From JAADHG01 sp964418645 (GTDB lineage: Bacteria > Bacteroidota > Bacteroidia > Flavobacteriales > Flavobacteriaceae), in contig CAYQME010000003.1 in the NCBI GenBank assembly GCA_964418645.1, positions 1-64,000 of the forward strand: 64,000 nt of DNA, written 5' to 3'. The notes under the pieces are model-generated. The model did not search any database. It saw only the letters and a list, made by a program, of their open reading frames with translations, and was not told the DNA's origin. Positions 41,997 to 50,575 of the stretch are shown piece after piece. The position numbers were made by a program, and so were the translations under genes. Position 1 is the first letter of the stretch. Each line of letters begins with the position of its first letter.

Positions 41997-43568
41997 ATGA
42001 TGAGTAAAAAACTATTCGTCTTATTGGTAATATTAATGAGTTTATCGCTCGTTGGCATTATTTTTGTTCAAGCGTACTATATTAATAATACCATTGAAAA
42101 TGAAGAAGAACAGTTTACATTTAATGTAAAAAAATCACTGACCTACACTTCTAATAAAGTTGTAGAGATAGAGTACAGAAAGTACGTTAACGAACTAAAA
42201 AAGATGTTAGCAAGAGGAGTAGTACCGGATTCAACAGCGTTGAGTAGTATTATTATTCAAAAACAAAATGATGATACAAACCAAATAATAGTTTATAATA
42301 CAGGCATTTTAGAAGAAAGTTTTAAAATCCCATCGCTCATTGACATAAGTTTAGATAGTGTAAATTTTAGCAAGTTTACCGGAAAAACTACAGCTAGAAT
42401 TTATAGTAACACAGACTTTAATGAAGACATTGCTATAAGTCCAGAGGAAACCGTTGAAAATATTTTTAGTTTGAATAAATTGCAAACAGAAATTTTTGAG
42501 GCTCAGTATAGAGAGGAAATTAAAAGCATGCCAATACGAAAGCGTGTTTCAAGGGATGAAATAAAAAGGTTGTTGCGCAAAAAACTTTTAGAAGATGATA
42601 TTGATATTGATTTTGAATTTGCTATTTACCATAAAGATTTAGCTACCAAAGTACAATCTGATAATTTTGAATTGGGAGAGACGCCTACAATTGGCGTTCC
42701 AATTTTTTTAGACAATAATGATGAAAGCGATTATAGATTGTACATCAATTTTCCAGAAAGAAATAAGTTTATTTTTTCTTCTATTTTAGGAATGTCAATT
42801 TTGTCAATAATCTTTACAACAATTATTATAATAGCATATACAAGTGCAATATATCAATTAATAAAACAGCGTAAAATTTCGCAAATTAAAACTGATTTTA
42901 TTAATAATATGACGCACGAGTTTAAAACACCAATAGCAACAATTAATTTGGCATTAGATGCTATAAGAAACCCAAAGACTATTAATGACGAAGATAAGGT
43001 GAAGCGATATCTTGGAATGATAAAAGAAGAAAACAAACGCATGCATGCACAAGTAGAGAATGTGCTTAGAATATCTAAACTTGAAAAGAACGAACTAAAT
43101 ATTAGTAAGGAGTGTATAGATCTTCACGACTTAGTTGAAGATGCTGTAACACATGTTGAGCTTATTGTGGAAAGCAAAAATGGGTATATTAACACTCATT
43201 TAGGCACCATAAATTCTGAAGTACTAGCCAATGAAACACACTTTACTAACGTTATAGTAAATATATTAGACAATGCGGTGAAATATTCTAATAATGAACC
43301 AAAAATTGATATATATACAGAAAATGTTGGAACCAACATTGTATTAAAAATAAAAGACCAAGGTAACGGTATGTCAAAAGCCGTTCAAAAAAGAGTGTTT
43401 GAAAAATTTTATAGAGAGCACACAGGTGATGTACATAATGTTAAAGGCCACGGTTTAGGGCTAGCTTATGTAAAAAGAATTGTAAATGACCATCATGGTT
43501 ATATTACTGTTGAAAGCGAAAGAGGGAAGGGTAGTACCTTTATTTTAAAATTACCATTAATATCATAA
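41997..43568 (+). CDS. RprX-like sensor histidine kinase
   Basis: 523 residues. N-terminal transmembrane helix (about 6-28), periplasmic sensing region (about 30-260) without recognisable PAS fold, second helix (about 263-287, FIFSSILGMSILSIIFTTII), then a HisKA domain with the phosphoacceptor His307 in NNMTHEFKTPIATI. The HATPase domain carries the N box ILDNAVKYS, G1 KDQGNGMSK and G2 KGHGLGLAYVKRI. It precedes its regulator by 7 bases. The pair matches RprX/RprY of Bacteroides (assignment by family memory). Tandem ATGs at 41997 and 42000 leave the start uncertain; 42000 fits a leaderless transcript. Confidence 0.92.
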   Translation: MMSKKLFVLLVILMSLSLVGIIFVQAYYINNTIENEEEQFTFNVKKSLTYTSNKVVEIEYRKYVNELKKMLARGVVPDSTALSSIIIQKQNDDTNQIIVYNTGILEESFKIPSLIDISLDSVNFSKFTGKTTARIYSNTDFNEDIAISPEETVENIFSLNKLQTEIFEAQYREEIKSMPIRKRVSRDEIKRLLRKKLLEDDIDIDFEFAIYHKDLATKVQSDNFELGETPTIGVPIFLDNNDESDYRLYINFPERNKFIFSSILGMSILSIIFTTIIIIAYTSAIYQLIKQRKISQIKTDFINNMTHEFKTPIATINLALDAIRNPKTINDEDKVKRYLGMIKEENKRMHAQVENVLRISKLEKNELNISKECIDLHDLVEDAVTHVELIVESKNGYINTHLGTINSEVLANETHFTNVIVNILDNAVKYSNNEPKIDIYTENVGTNIVLKIKDQGNGMSKAVQKRVFEKFYREHTGDVHNVKGHGLGLAYVKRIVNDHHGYITVESERGKGSTFILKLPLIS

Positions 43569-43575
43569 TATAATT

Positions 43576-44286
43576 ATGGACGAAATAAACAAAAAAATAC
43601 TTTTAGTTGAAGATGACCCAAACTTTGGAACCGTTTTAAAAGATTATTTAACAATGAACGATTATGACGTAGTTCATGCTAAAAATGGGATGGAAGGTTT
43701 CGAAAAATTTAAGAAGGACGATTATGACCTATGTATCTTAGATGTTATGATGCCTTATAAAGATGGCTTTACTTTAGCTAAAGAAATTCGTGAAAAAAAT
43801 ACAGATGTACCAATTATTTTCTTAACCGCTAAGGCTATGAAAGAAGATGTTTTAAAAGGCTATAAGGTTGGGGCAGATGACTATTTAAATAAACCTTTTG
43901 ATAGTGAAGTGCTGTTAATGAAAATAAAGACTATCATACAACGAAAAGCAACGGATAGTGTAGCAGACAGTAAGCAGTTTGAATTTGAAATTGGTGGATT
44001 TCACCTAAATTCAAAACTACGTTTCTTAAAATATCTAGGTGGAGAGCCAGTTAAATTATCTCCAAAAGAAAATGAATTGTTACGCTTATTAGCTTTACAT
44101 GAAAACGATTTAATGCCACGTGAGTTAGCATTAACCAAAATATGGAGAGATGATAACTATTTTACATCTAGAAGTATGGATGTTTATATTGCTAAACTAC
44201 GGAAGTATTTGAAAATAGATCCTAATGTCGAAATTTTAAATATTCATGGTGAAGGATTTAGATTGGTGGTAAACCAAAAAGCATAA
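43576..44286 (+). CDS. RprY-like OmpR-family response regulator
   Basis: 236 residues. Receiver domain (1-125) with acidic pocket EDD (12-14), phosphoacceptor Asp56 in LCILDVMMP, Thr in FLTAKA and Lys in YLNKPF. A winged-helix effector domain follows (about 140-236), with LSPKENELLRLLALHENDLM, RSMDVYIAKLRKYL and IHGEGFRLVV. It forms the pair with the kinase upstream. Targets are unknown; the phased TTAA repeats before the kinase gene are a candidate binding site. Confidence 0.94.
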   Translation: MDEINKKILLVEDDPNFGTVLKDYLTMNDYDVVHAKNGMEGFEKFKKDDYDLCILDVMMPYKDGFTLAKEIREKNTDVPIIFLTAKAMKEDVLKGYKVGADDYLNKPFDSEVLLMKIKTIIQRKATDSVADSKQFEFEIGGFHLNSKLRFLKYLGGEPVKLSPKENELLRLLALHENDLMPRELALTKIWRDDNYFTSRSMDVYIAKLRKYLKIDPNVEILNIHGEGFRLVVNQKA

Positions 44287-44313
44287 TCAACTTAATCAAG
44301 TTGTTAATCTTAT

Positions 44314-44346
44314 AAAAGCTAGCTAAATTATTTAGCTAGCTTTTTT
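44314..44346. terminator. Bidirectional terminator between the response regulator and miaA
   Basis: Near-perfect 13-bp stem AAAGCTAGCTAAA / TTTAGCTAGCTTT with a loop of about four bases and T/A runs on both flanks, placed between two convergent genes. Confidence 0.9.
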
Positions 44347-44352
44347 ATGCAT

Positions 44353-45261
44353 TTACTTAATCTCAATATCTATAACCTTAATAATATTGTCTAGATTACT
44401 TTTATAATCAAACCACTTAGTTTTGAGGTCTCTTTTAAACCAAGTGAGTTGGCGTTTTGCAAAACGACGTGTATTTTTTTTAATCTCAGAAATAGCAAAA
44501 TCTTGAGTCCACTCTTTATTAAAATATTTAAATAATTCTTTATAGCCAACGGTATTTAAAGCGTTTAAATGTTGTTTTGATATCAATGCTTTAGCTTCAT
44601 CAACAAGACCTTCAGCAATCATCATATCTACGCGCTGGTTAATACGTTTGTAAATAATATCTCTATTTGATTTTAATCCAATAGATATGACTTTAAAATT
44701 CCGCTTCGCTTTATTTTTATTTAAAAAAGAAGAATAGGGTTGCCCAGTACCAATACAAATTTCTAAAGCACGAATAATACGGTGTGAATTATCAATTGCA
44801 ATAGTTTTGTATGCATCTATGTCTAATCCCTTTAGCTGATTTTGTAGTGTTTGCAAGCCTTCTGTTTCAAGCTTTTTATTCAGTGTTTCTCTTATGGAAA
44901 TATCAACTTCTGGAAAATAGTCTAATCCTTTGGTTATAGCATCAATATACAGTCCTGAGCCTCCAACCATAACAATTATATTATGAGATTGAAATAATTG
45001 ATCTAAATGTGTAATTGCCTCTTTTTCAAAAGCTCCAACACTATATTGGTCTTCAATAGATTTATGATGAATAAAATGGTGTTTTACTTGTGACAACTCT
45101 TTCTCATTAGGAGCAGCTGTACCAATTTGCATCTCTTTAAAAAATTGTCTAGAATCGGCTGAAATTATTTCAGTATTATAATGTTTGGCAAGTTTTATAC
45201 TCAATGCTGTTTTTCCTATACCTGTTGGTCCTACTATAGAAATAAGATATTTAGTCATCAT
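44353..45261 (-). CDS. miaA: tRNA dimethylallyltransferase
   Basis: Adds a dimethylallyl group to A37 of tRNAs reading UNN codons. 302 residues: P-loop SIVGPTGIGKTALSIKLA, the DSRQFF motif (ISADSRQFFKEMQIGTA), VGGSGLYIDAITKG and NTVGYKELFKYF, with RFAKRQLTWFKRD near the C-terminus. Full length. Tandem ATGs at 45261 and 45258. It overlaps the upstream potassium-channel gene by about 10 bases and is part of a minus-strand run. Confidence 0.97.
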   Translation of the reverse strand: MMTKYLISIVGPTGIGKTALSIKLAKHYNTEIISADSRQFFKEMQIGTAAPNEKELSQVKHHFIHHKSIEDQYSVGAFEKEAITHLDQLFQSHNIIVMVGGSGLYIDAITKGLDYFPEVDISIRETLNKKLETEGLQTLQNQLKGLDIDAYKTIAIDNSHRIIRALEICIGTGQPYSSFLNKNKAKRNFKVISIGLKSNRDIIYKRINQRVDMMIAEGLVDEAKALISKQHLNALNTVGYKELFKYFNKEWTQDFAISEIKKNTRRFAKRQLTWFKRDLKTKWFDYKSNLDNIIKVIDIEIK

Positions 45262-46087
45262 TTAAGCGTTCTCCACAATTGTAGCAAAATTCAGCACCGT
45301 CTTTATGAGATTCTGCCATACAACTTGGGCAGGATTGAGTATTTAAGTGTAATTTTTTATTAGAAGCTTTAGTCATTTCAGAAGTAACAATTCCAGTTGG
45401 TATTGCAATAATACCATAACCCATAATCATAATAAAAGAAGCTATTAATTGCCCTAATGGAGTAATGGGTGCAATATCTCCATAACCCACAGTTGTAAGG
45501 GTTACTATAGCCCAATATACACTTCTAGGAATGCTTGTAAAGCCACTGTCTTCACCGCTTTCAACCAAATACATTACAGTTCCTAAAACAATACATAGAA
45601 TAATTACAAAAGATAAAAACACTGCAATTTTAGCGCGACTAGCAATTAAGGCTCTTTTAAAAGTCGTAGAGGCTCCAACAAATCGTGCTAATTTTAGAAT
45701 TCTAAAAATTCGTAACAAACGTAATGCTCTTAATGCTACTAATGAGTGACCACCAATAAAGAAAAAAGATAAATATTTTGGTATAGTTGAGAGTAAATCA
45801 ATAATACCATAAAAGCTAAAAATATAATGGCGTGGTTTTTTTACTGTTATAATTCTGCCAATGTATTCAATACTAAATATGATTGTAACAATCCATTCTG
45901 AAATATTAAGAAAGTTATGGTATTTAGTATCTATACTTTTTACACTCTCTAGCATTACTAGAATAATGCTAGCAATAATGATAATAAATAGGATTACATC
46001 AAACAACTTACCAGCTGAAGTATCTGCTTCATGAATAATTTCATGAAGCTTTTGTCTCCAATTTTTATTTGATGTTTTGTTTTTCAT
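45251..46087 (-). CDS. Voltage-gated potassium channel-like ion transporter with C-terminal zinc ribbon
   Basis: 278 residues with six-helix Kv topology. The S4 helix LRALRLLRIFRILKLAR carries regularly spaced Arg (about 119-135), and the selectivity filter TVGYGD lies at about 199-204 in TLTTVGYGDIAPITPLG. The C-terminus holds an unusual small zinc-ribbon-like motif, CPSC ... CYNC (about 253-272). The filter signature indicates K+ selectivity. The ribbon may be a regulatory or assembly module; its role is unknown. The gene overlaps miaA by about 10 bases. Confidence 0.9.
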   Translation of the reverse strand: MKNKTSNKNWRQKLHEIIHEADTSAGKLFDVILFIIIIASIILVMLESVKSIDTKYHNFLNISEWIVTIIFSIEYIGRIITVKKPRHYIFSFYGIIDLLSTIPKYLSFFFIGGHSLVALRALRLLRIFRILKLARFVGASTTFKRALIASRAKIAVFLSFVIILCIVLGTVMYLVESGEDSGFTSIPRSVYWAIVTLTTVGYGDIAPITPLGQLIASFIMIMGYGIIAIPTGIVTSEMTKASNKKLHLNTQSCPSCMAESHKDGAEFCYNCGERLNDD

Positions 46088-46108
46088 TAAATCAAAAGTA
46101 ATAAAAGA

Positions 46109-47491
46109 TTAGCTACCATTTTGATTTGTTTCCAATTGTATAATCTTCAATTTTTTATTTTGCCTTAGATAGGTTTGGATAATGTGTTGTGTTTCTCTAT
46201 TATGTTGCATAGGTGTAATAATAGATTGCAAAATATCCAAATTATTTATTTGATAATTAAGATTGTAGAAACCATATCCTTTAAACAAACCGTTTTTAAT
46301 AAGTATGGCACTTCTCTCATCAATTGCTCTACCATAATCAATAATGACCATATTTTGATTTTCAAAACTGTGGTGATTAATAATATTTTGAATTCTTTTA
46401 TTATAATCTTCACTCTGTTCTTTATCAATACAAGCTCCAAAACACTGTTTAATAGTATAGTTAAAACAATTGCTATCGGTAGCATGAATACCTGTTAATT
46501 TTTGACATAGATTATATTCGTCTGTAGCCTTAGTAATAAAGCTTTTAGCACTTTTTAAATTAGAAAAAGTAGTAATTGGCGTTTCTTTACCATTTACTCT
46601 TGCCACTTTTAAATTGATATAACCATTTGTGTCTGTAAAACTAAACAGCCCATGAGAGAATATATTGCGCTTTAAGGCACGATTAAAAATAGGCTTATTG
46701 CGCTTTATCTCTTCACTTTCTTTTAGTAATGCTACAAGTTCACTTCCAGTATCTTCGTAAGTTACTGTTGCAACTTGTAATTGTATTTTTTTTGATTTTG
46801 GATTAGAGCTGGTAAAATGCTGATTGACGCGTTTTCGAATATTTTTACTTTTTCCAATATATATAATTTCACCATCTGCTTTGTGCATATAATACACACC
46901 TGTAATTGAAGGTAAGGCTTCTATAATATCCAAAAGGCGAGGCTCCATTTGGTATTTTGGCTCTAACCGAATAGACTCTTGAATAATTTTTTTATCCAAG
47001 TCTTTCGCTAAAAGCATTTTAAATAGCGTAACAGTTGCTAATGCATCTCCAGAAGCTCTATGCCTGTCACTAACGGGAATTCCCAACGACCGTGTTAGTT
47101 TACCTAAACTATATGAGTTTTGCCCAGGAATTAAATCTTTTGCTAACTCTACAGTACACAATGTTTCACGGCTAAAATCGTATCCTAGGCGCTTAAATTC
47201 TGTTCTAAGTATTCTAAAATCAAACTGTGCATTATGAGCAACAATAATACAGCCTTCTGTAATCTCCACAATACGTTTTGCAATTTCATAGAATTTTGGT
47301 GCGTTGCGCAACATGTTATTGTTAATACCTGTTAGGTTCACTACAAAAGGTTGAATGTCGCGCTCTGGATTAGTAAGCGTAATAAATTGGTCAATTACTT
47401 CATGACCATCGAATTTATAGATGGCAATCTCTGTAATGCCTTCTTCATTGTATTTCCCACCAGTGGTTTCTATGTCAAGTATTGCGTAAAT
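46109..47491 (-). CDS. DnaQ-like exonuclease fused to a GIY-YIG nuclease domain, apparent ATT start
   Basis: About 460 residues. N-terminal DEDDh 3'-5' exonuclease: IYAILDIETTGGKYNEEG carries the first two acidic ligands, with VAHNAQFDFRIL and RHRASGDALATV for the others. A GIY-YIG domain (about residues 200-280) contains GVYYMHKADGEIIYIGKSKN and RKRVNQHF. The C-terminal part resembles the UvrC/Cho-like nuclease-associated region. It resembles the DNA polymerase III epsilon/Cho-type fusions of Bacteroidota. No ATG, GTG or TTG precedes the first catalytic motif in frame: an in-frame TAA lies at 47498-47500, and ATT (47491-47489) occupies the position of the expected Met. A GTG at 47341 would delete the DIETTG motif. 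I therefore call ATT the start. Confidence 0.85.
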   Translation of the reverse strand: MYAILDIETTGGKYNEEGITEIAIYKFDGHEVIDQFITLTNPERDIQPFVVNLTGINNNMLRNAPKFYEIAKRIVEITEGCIIVAHNAQFDFRILRTEFKRLGYDFSRETLCTVELAKDLIPGQNSYSLGKLTRSLGIPVSDRHRASGDALATVTLFKMLLAKDLDKKIIQESIRLEPKYQMEPRLLDIIEALPSITGVYYMHKADGEIIYIGKSKNIRKRVNQHFTSSNPKSKKIQLQVATVTYEDTGSELVALLKESEEIKRNKPIFNRALKRNIFSHGLFSFTDTNGYINLKVARVNGKETPITTFSNLKSAKSFITKATDEYNLCQKLTGIHATDSNCFNYTIKQCFGACIDKEQSEDYNKRIQNIINHHSFENQNMVIIDYGRAIDERSAILIKNGLFKGYGFYNLNYQINNLDILQSIITPMQHNRETQHIIQTYLRQNKKLKIIQLETNQNGS

Positions 47492-47519
47492 AGTGTTTTA
47501 GTTAAAAGTTAAGAATTTT

Positions 47520-47588
47520 ATCGTTCTGAGCAAAGCAAAGAATCGTATAGAAAAATAAAATAGATATTTCGACTGTGCTCAATATGAT
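47520..47588. repeat. Dispersed inverted-repeat element upstream of the exonuclease gene
   Basis: Left arm ATCGTTCTGAGCAAAGCAAA and right arm TTTCGACTGTGCTCAATATG are imperfect inverse copies around a short AT-rich centre. This pattern (TGAGCxxAGxxxAAGAATC ... TTTCGACTGxGCTCA) is a familiar dispersed intergenic repeat in flavobacteria, from memory. The same family is translated inside prmC. Confidence 0.75.
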
Positions 47589-47596
47589 ATATAATA

Positions 47597-48268
47597 TTAA
47601 ATTGAATAATTTCGCTCTCCAAATATACTACTTCCAACACGAATCATGGTGCTTCCGCAATCTATGGCCAATTTATAATCACTACTCATACCCATTGATA
47701 TATTTTGTAGTTTACAGTTTATAGTATTCTGTGTTTTTAAAGCATTAAAGGCGGCTTTAAGGTATTCGAATTCTTGTTTTATTTGTGTTTCATCTTCAGT
47801 AAAAGTTGCCATTCCCATAAGACCTACGACTCTAATATGTTCTAATTCTAAAAACTCTTGAGACTGTAATATTTCTGAAGCTTCTTGTGCAGTCATTCCA
47901 AATTTAGAGTCTTCTTCAGCAATTTTTATTTGTAATAAACAATCAATAATTATATCGTTTTTTTGTGCTTGTTTATTTATTTCTTTGAGCAGTTTAAAAT
48001 TATCTACGCCATGAATTAAACTCACAAAGGAAGCCATATACTTTACCTTGTTGCGTTGTACATGACCTATCATATGCCATTGTATATCTTTTGGCATTTG
48101 TTCATGCTTCTCAACCATTTCTTGGATTTTGTTTTCTCCAAAAATCCGATGGCCAGTATTGTAAGCTTCCATAATATCACTTATAGGTTTTGTTTTAGAA
48201 ACTGCTACCAAAGTGACGTGCTCTGGGAGCTGAGAAAGTATGTTATTTAGGTTTTGTTTTATGCTCAT
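47597..48268 (-). CDS. YggS-family pyridoxal phosphate homeostasis protein
   Basis: 223 residues, TIM-barrel PLP protein similar to the N-terminal domain of alanine racemase but without racemase activity. The PLP-binding Lys is in VTLVAVSKTKPIS, and other blocks are HRIFGENKIQEMVEKHEQMP, WHMIGHVQRNKVKYM, VGLMGMAT and LSMGMSSDY-type ISMGMSSDYKLAID followed by GSTMIRVGSSIFGER. It maintains free PLP levels by family knowledge. ATG at 48268 (MSIKQNLNN) is preferred over 48280 because it clears the stop codon of the upstream DUF1015 gene. Confidence 0.93.
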   Translation of the reverse strand: MSIKQNLNNILSQLPEHVTLVAVSKTKPISDIMEAYNTGHRIFGENKIQEMVEKHEQMPKDIQWHMIGHVQRNKVKYMASFVSLIHGVDNFKLLKEINKQAQKNDIIIDCLLQIKIAEEDSKFGMTAQEASEILQSQEFLELEHIRVVGLMGMATFTEDETQIKQEFEYLKAAFNALKTQNTINCKLQNISMGMSSDYKLAIDCGSTMIRVGSSIFGERNYSI

Positions 48269-48269
48269 T

Positions 48270-49508
48270 TTAAAATTCATAAATCGTTACTCCACTTCGT
48301 AATTTAGGTTCAATATAGGTGCTTTTAGGAGGCATTGTTAAGCCTTCATCTGCAATAGATTTTAATTGGTCTATGGTAATAGGGACTAAGCCAAAACCAA
48401 CTTCAAAAGCACCAATATCAATTTTGCTTTTAATAGTTACTAAATCATTTTTTCCATACGAATAATCTATACGTTGATTATTTCTTAAATCTATGATTCC
48501 TAAAATAGGTTCTAATATCGTTTTGAATAAAATTTGCGTGTCTAAAGCATCTAAAGCATTATTAATCTCAAAATTGGATTTTCGCAAATATAACGAATAG
48601 AATTCACCATCAAGATACATACTAAAATGATGCTTCTTTGAAGGTTTATACAATATATTTCCTCTATTTTCAATACGATACATGGTGTCAAGTTGTATTA
48701 AAAATTCTTCCTTAGTCAATCCGTTTAAATCCTTAATCAAACGATTGAACTCAGATATTTTTAAATTAGATTCAGGAATTAAATAACTCATAAAGAAATT
48801 ATAGGGTTCATTTCCTTTATGATTGTTATTTTCTTTTTGTAATAATTTAGCCAATCGGTTTGATGATGCTGAACGATGATGTCCATCAGCAATATAAATG
48901 ATCTGTATTTTTTTAAACTCATTTTTGAGAACATCTATATTTTTGCTATCATTTAATTTCCAAAGGTAATGAGTATCTCTATAAGTTGTTGTAAATTCAA
49001 ACTCGGCTCTGTCTTTTTGAGTTTTGGAAATTATTTTTCCTATGGTATAATTATCAGGGTAAGTTAAAAGTACAGGCTCTGCATTAAAACCTACGGTTTT
49101 TAAATAATCTTTAAAGACTTGTTCACGATATTTAATTGTTTCTTCATGCTTTTTTATAATATCGTTTTCATAATCTTCAGTACTGGTAGCTGCAATGATA
49201 CCATTATATTCATTTTTATCTCTATCAATTATTTTATAAATATAATAACTAGGTGTTTTATCCTGAACAAAAATACCATCTTCTTTAAATTCTAAATATC
49301 TATTTTTTACCAAGCTGTAACACTCTTTGCCAGTAATTTCTTTTTCATATTTGTACCCTGGATTAATGATATGTAAAAAGGAAAACGGATTATAGTCCAA
49401 GCGTGCTTCAAGTTCAGATTGCGTATAACTCTGATATGAGCGTGATGCCACAAGGCTTACTTTATCTCGTGTTGGACGTACAGCTTTAAATGGATTTATT
49501 TTTGCCAA
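48270..49508 (-). CDS. DUF1015 family protein
   Basis: 412 residues, a conserved family of unknown function widespread in bacteria. Typical blocks: INPFKAVRPTRDKVSLVASR at the N-terminus, LEARLDYNPFSFLHIINPGY, YTIGKIISKTQKDRA, IYIADGHHRSASSNRLAKLL (the His-rich signature) and FGLVPITIDQLKSIADEG followed by MPPKSTYIEPKLRSG. The H-H-R signature suggests a phosphoryl or nucleotide role, but no reaction is established. Its stop adjoins the yggS start and the 3-hydroxyacyl-CoA dehydrogenase gene lies 9 bases upstream, so the three form an operon. Confidence 0.88.
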   Translation of the reverse strand: MAKINPFKAVRPTRDKVSLVASRSYQSYTQSELEARLDYNPFSFLHIINPGYKYEKEITGKECYSLVKNRYLEFKEDGIFVQDKTPSYYIYKIIDRDKNEYNGIIAATSTEDYENDIIKKHEETIKYREQVFKDYLKTVGFNAEPVLLTYPDNYTIGKIISKTQKDRAEFEFTTTYRDTHYLWKLNDSKNIDVLKNEFKKIQIIYIADGHHRSASSNRLAKLLQKENNNHKGNEPYNFFMSYLIPESNLKISEFNRLIKDLNGLTKEEFLIQLDTMYRIENRGNILYKPSKKHHFSMYLDGEFYSLYLRKSNFEINNALDALDTQILFKTILEPILGIIDLRNNQRIDYSYGKNDLVTIKSKIDIGAFEVGFGLVPITIDQLKSIADEGLTMPPKSTYIEPKLRSGVTIYEF

Positions 49509-49517
49509 ACTAAAAAA

Positions 49518-50405
49518 CTATAAAAATTGTTCCGCAACTTTTTCTGCTTTTCTGCTTTCAGAATAATCATAAAAACCTTCACCCGATTTTACACCTAATT
49601 TTCCTGCTCTTACCATGTTTACTAACAATGGGCAAGGTGCATATTTAGGATTTTTAAAACCATCATACATTACGTTTAAGATTGATAAGCATATATCCAG
49701 ACCAATAAAGTCGGCGAGTTGTAAAGGACCCATAGGATGCGCCATTCCTAATTTCATAACCGTATCAATCTCTTGTATGCCTGCAACACCATTATATAGG
49801 GTTTCAATAGACTCATTAAGCATTGGCATTAATATTCTATTTGCCACAAATCCTGGATAATCATTTACTTCTACAGGTGTTTTCCCTAAAGTTCGAGATA
49901 TTTCCATAATAATATTGGTTATAGCATCACTTGTATTGTAACCACGAATAATCTCTACCAACTTCATAATAGGGACAGGATTCATAAAGTGCATGCCAAT
50001 AACTATTTCTGGTCTAGACGTTACTGCTGCTATTTGTGTAATTGAAATGGAAGACGTATTGGTTGCCAAAATAGTATCGTCTGGACAATCTTTATCCAGT
50101 TGTTTAAAAATCTTAAGTTTTAGATCTAAATTTTCGGTAGCAGCTTCAATAACTAAGCTCGCATATTCGACACCTTCAGTAATATTTGTAAAAGTGGTGA
50201 TATTACCTAGAGTTTCTTCTTTTTGAGCCTCAGATATTCTTTCTTTGGCTACCATTCTATCTAAATTTTTAGTAATAGTATCCAATCCTCGTTTGAGTGC
50301 TGCTTCACTAACATCAATCAATTGTACTTTAAATCCGCTCTGTGCAAACGTATGGGCAATACCATTTCCCATAGTTCCTGCTCCGATAACTGCAACGTTT
50401 TTCAT
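49518..50405 (-). CDS. 3-hydroxybutyryl-CoA dehydrogenase
   Basis: NAD-dependent oxidoreductase of short-chain 3-hydroxyacyl-CoA (fatty-acid or butanoate metabolism). 295 residues: Rossmann motif MKNVAVIGAGTMGNGIAHTF at the very start, SLVIEAATENLDLKLKIF, NTSSISITQIAA, GMHFMNPVPIMKLVEIIRG with the catalytic His, and DYPGFVANRILMPMLNE. ATG at 50405 was chosen. The frame is open up to 50468, but that part is the translation of a palindromic repeat (KIPSFEGIDKK), not protein sequence of the family. Confidence 0.95.
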   Translation of the reverse strand: MKNVAVIGAGTMGNGIAHTFAQSGFKVQLIDVSEAALKRGLDTITKNLDRMVAKERISEAQKEETLGNITTFTNITEGVEYASLVIEAATENLDLKLKIFKQLDKDCPDDTILATNTSSISITQIAAVTSRPEIVIGMHFMNPVPIMKLVEIIRGYNTSDAITNIIMEISRTLGKTPVEVNDYPGFVANRILMPMLNESIETLYNGVAGIQEIDTVMKLGMAHPMGPLQLADFIGLDICLSILNVMYDGFKNPKYAPCPLLVNMVRAGKLGVKSGEGFYDYSESRKAEKVAEQFL

Positions 50406-50421
50406 AGAATGTTTTTTATCT

Positions 50422-50441
50422 ATTCCCTCGAAGGAGGGAAT
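50422..50441. repeat. Short palindrome upstream of the hydroxyacyl-CoA dehydrogenase gene
   Basis: ATTCCCTC GAAG GAGGGAAT, a perfect 8-bp inverted repeat, 17 bases from the start codon. It resembles a dispersed flavobacterial palindrome (from memory) and is not followed by a T run that would suit a terminator. Confidence 0.6.
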
Positions 50442-50463
50442 CTTATTATTATTTGTTTTTTTG

Positions 50464-50572
50464 GTCATTGCGAGACTTTTTAAAGTTGTGGCAATCTGTT
50501 TGTATTAAATTTAATATATAAATTGATTTTCAATTAGAAAGATTACTTCAGTCGTTTCTCCTTCGTAATGAC
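50464..50572. repeat. 109-bp MITE-like repeat with terminal inverted repeats
   Basis: Starts GTCATTGCGAG and ends CTTCGTAATGAC, so the ends are inverted copies (GTCATTRCGA). It includes GTGGCAATCTG and AGATTACTTCAGTCGT, characteristic of a widespread flavobacterial palindromic repeat (from memory). It fills the gap between two minus-strand genes and stops 4 bases from the oxidoreductase stop codon. No ORF. Confidence 0.75.
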
Positions 50573-50575
50573 GTT

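Noticed and set aside
50406..50468. Upstream extension of the 3-hydroxybutyryl-CoA dehydrogenase
   Set aside because: It is the translation of a palindromic repeat; the Rossmann motif begins right at the downstream ATG.
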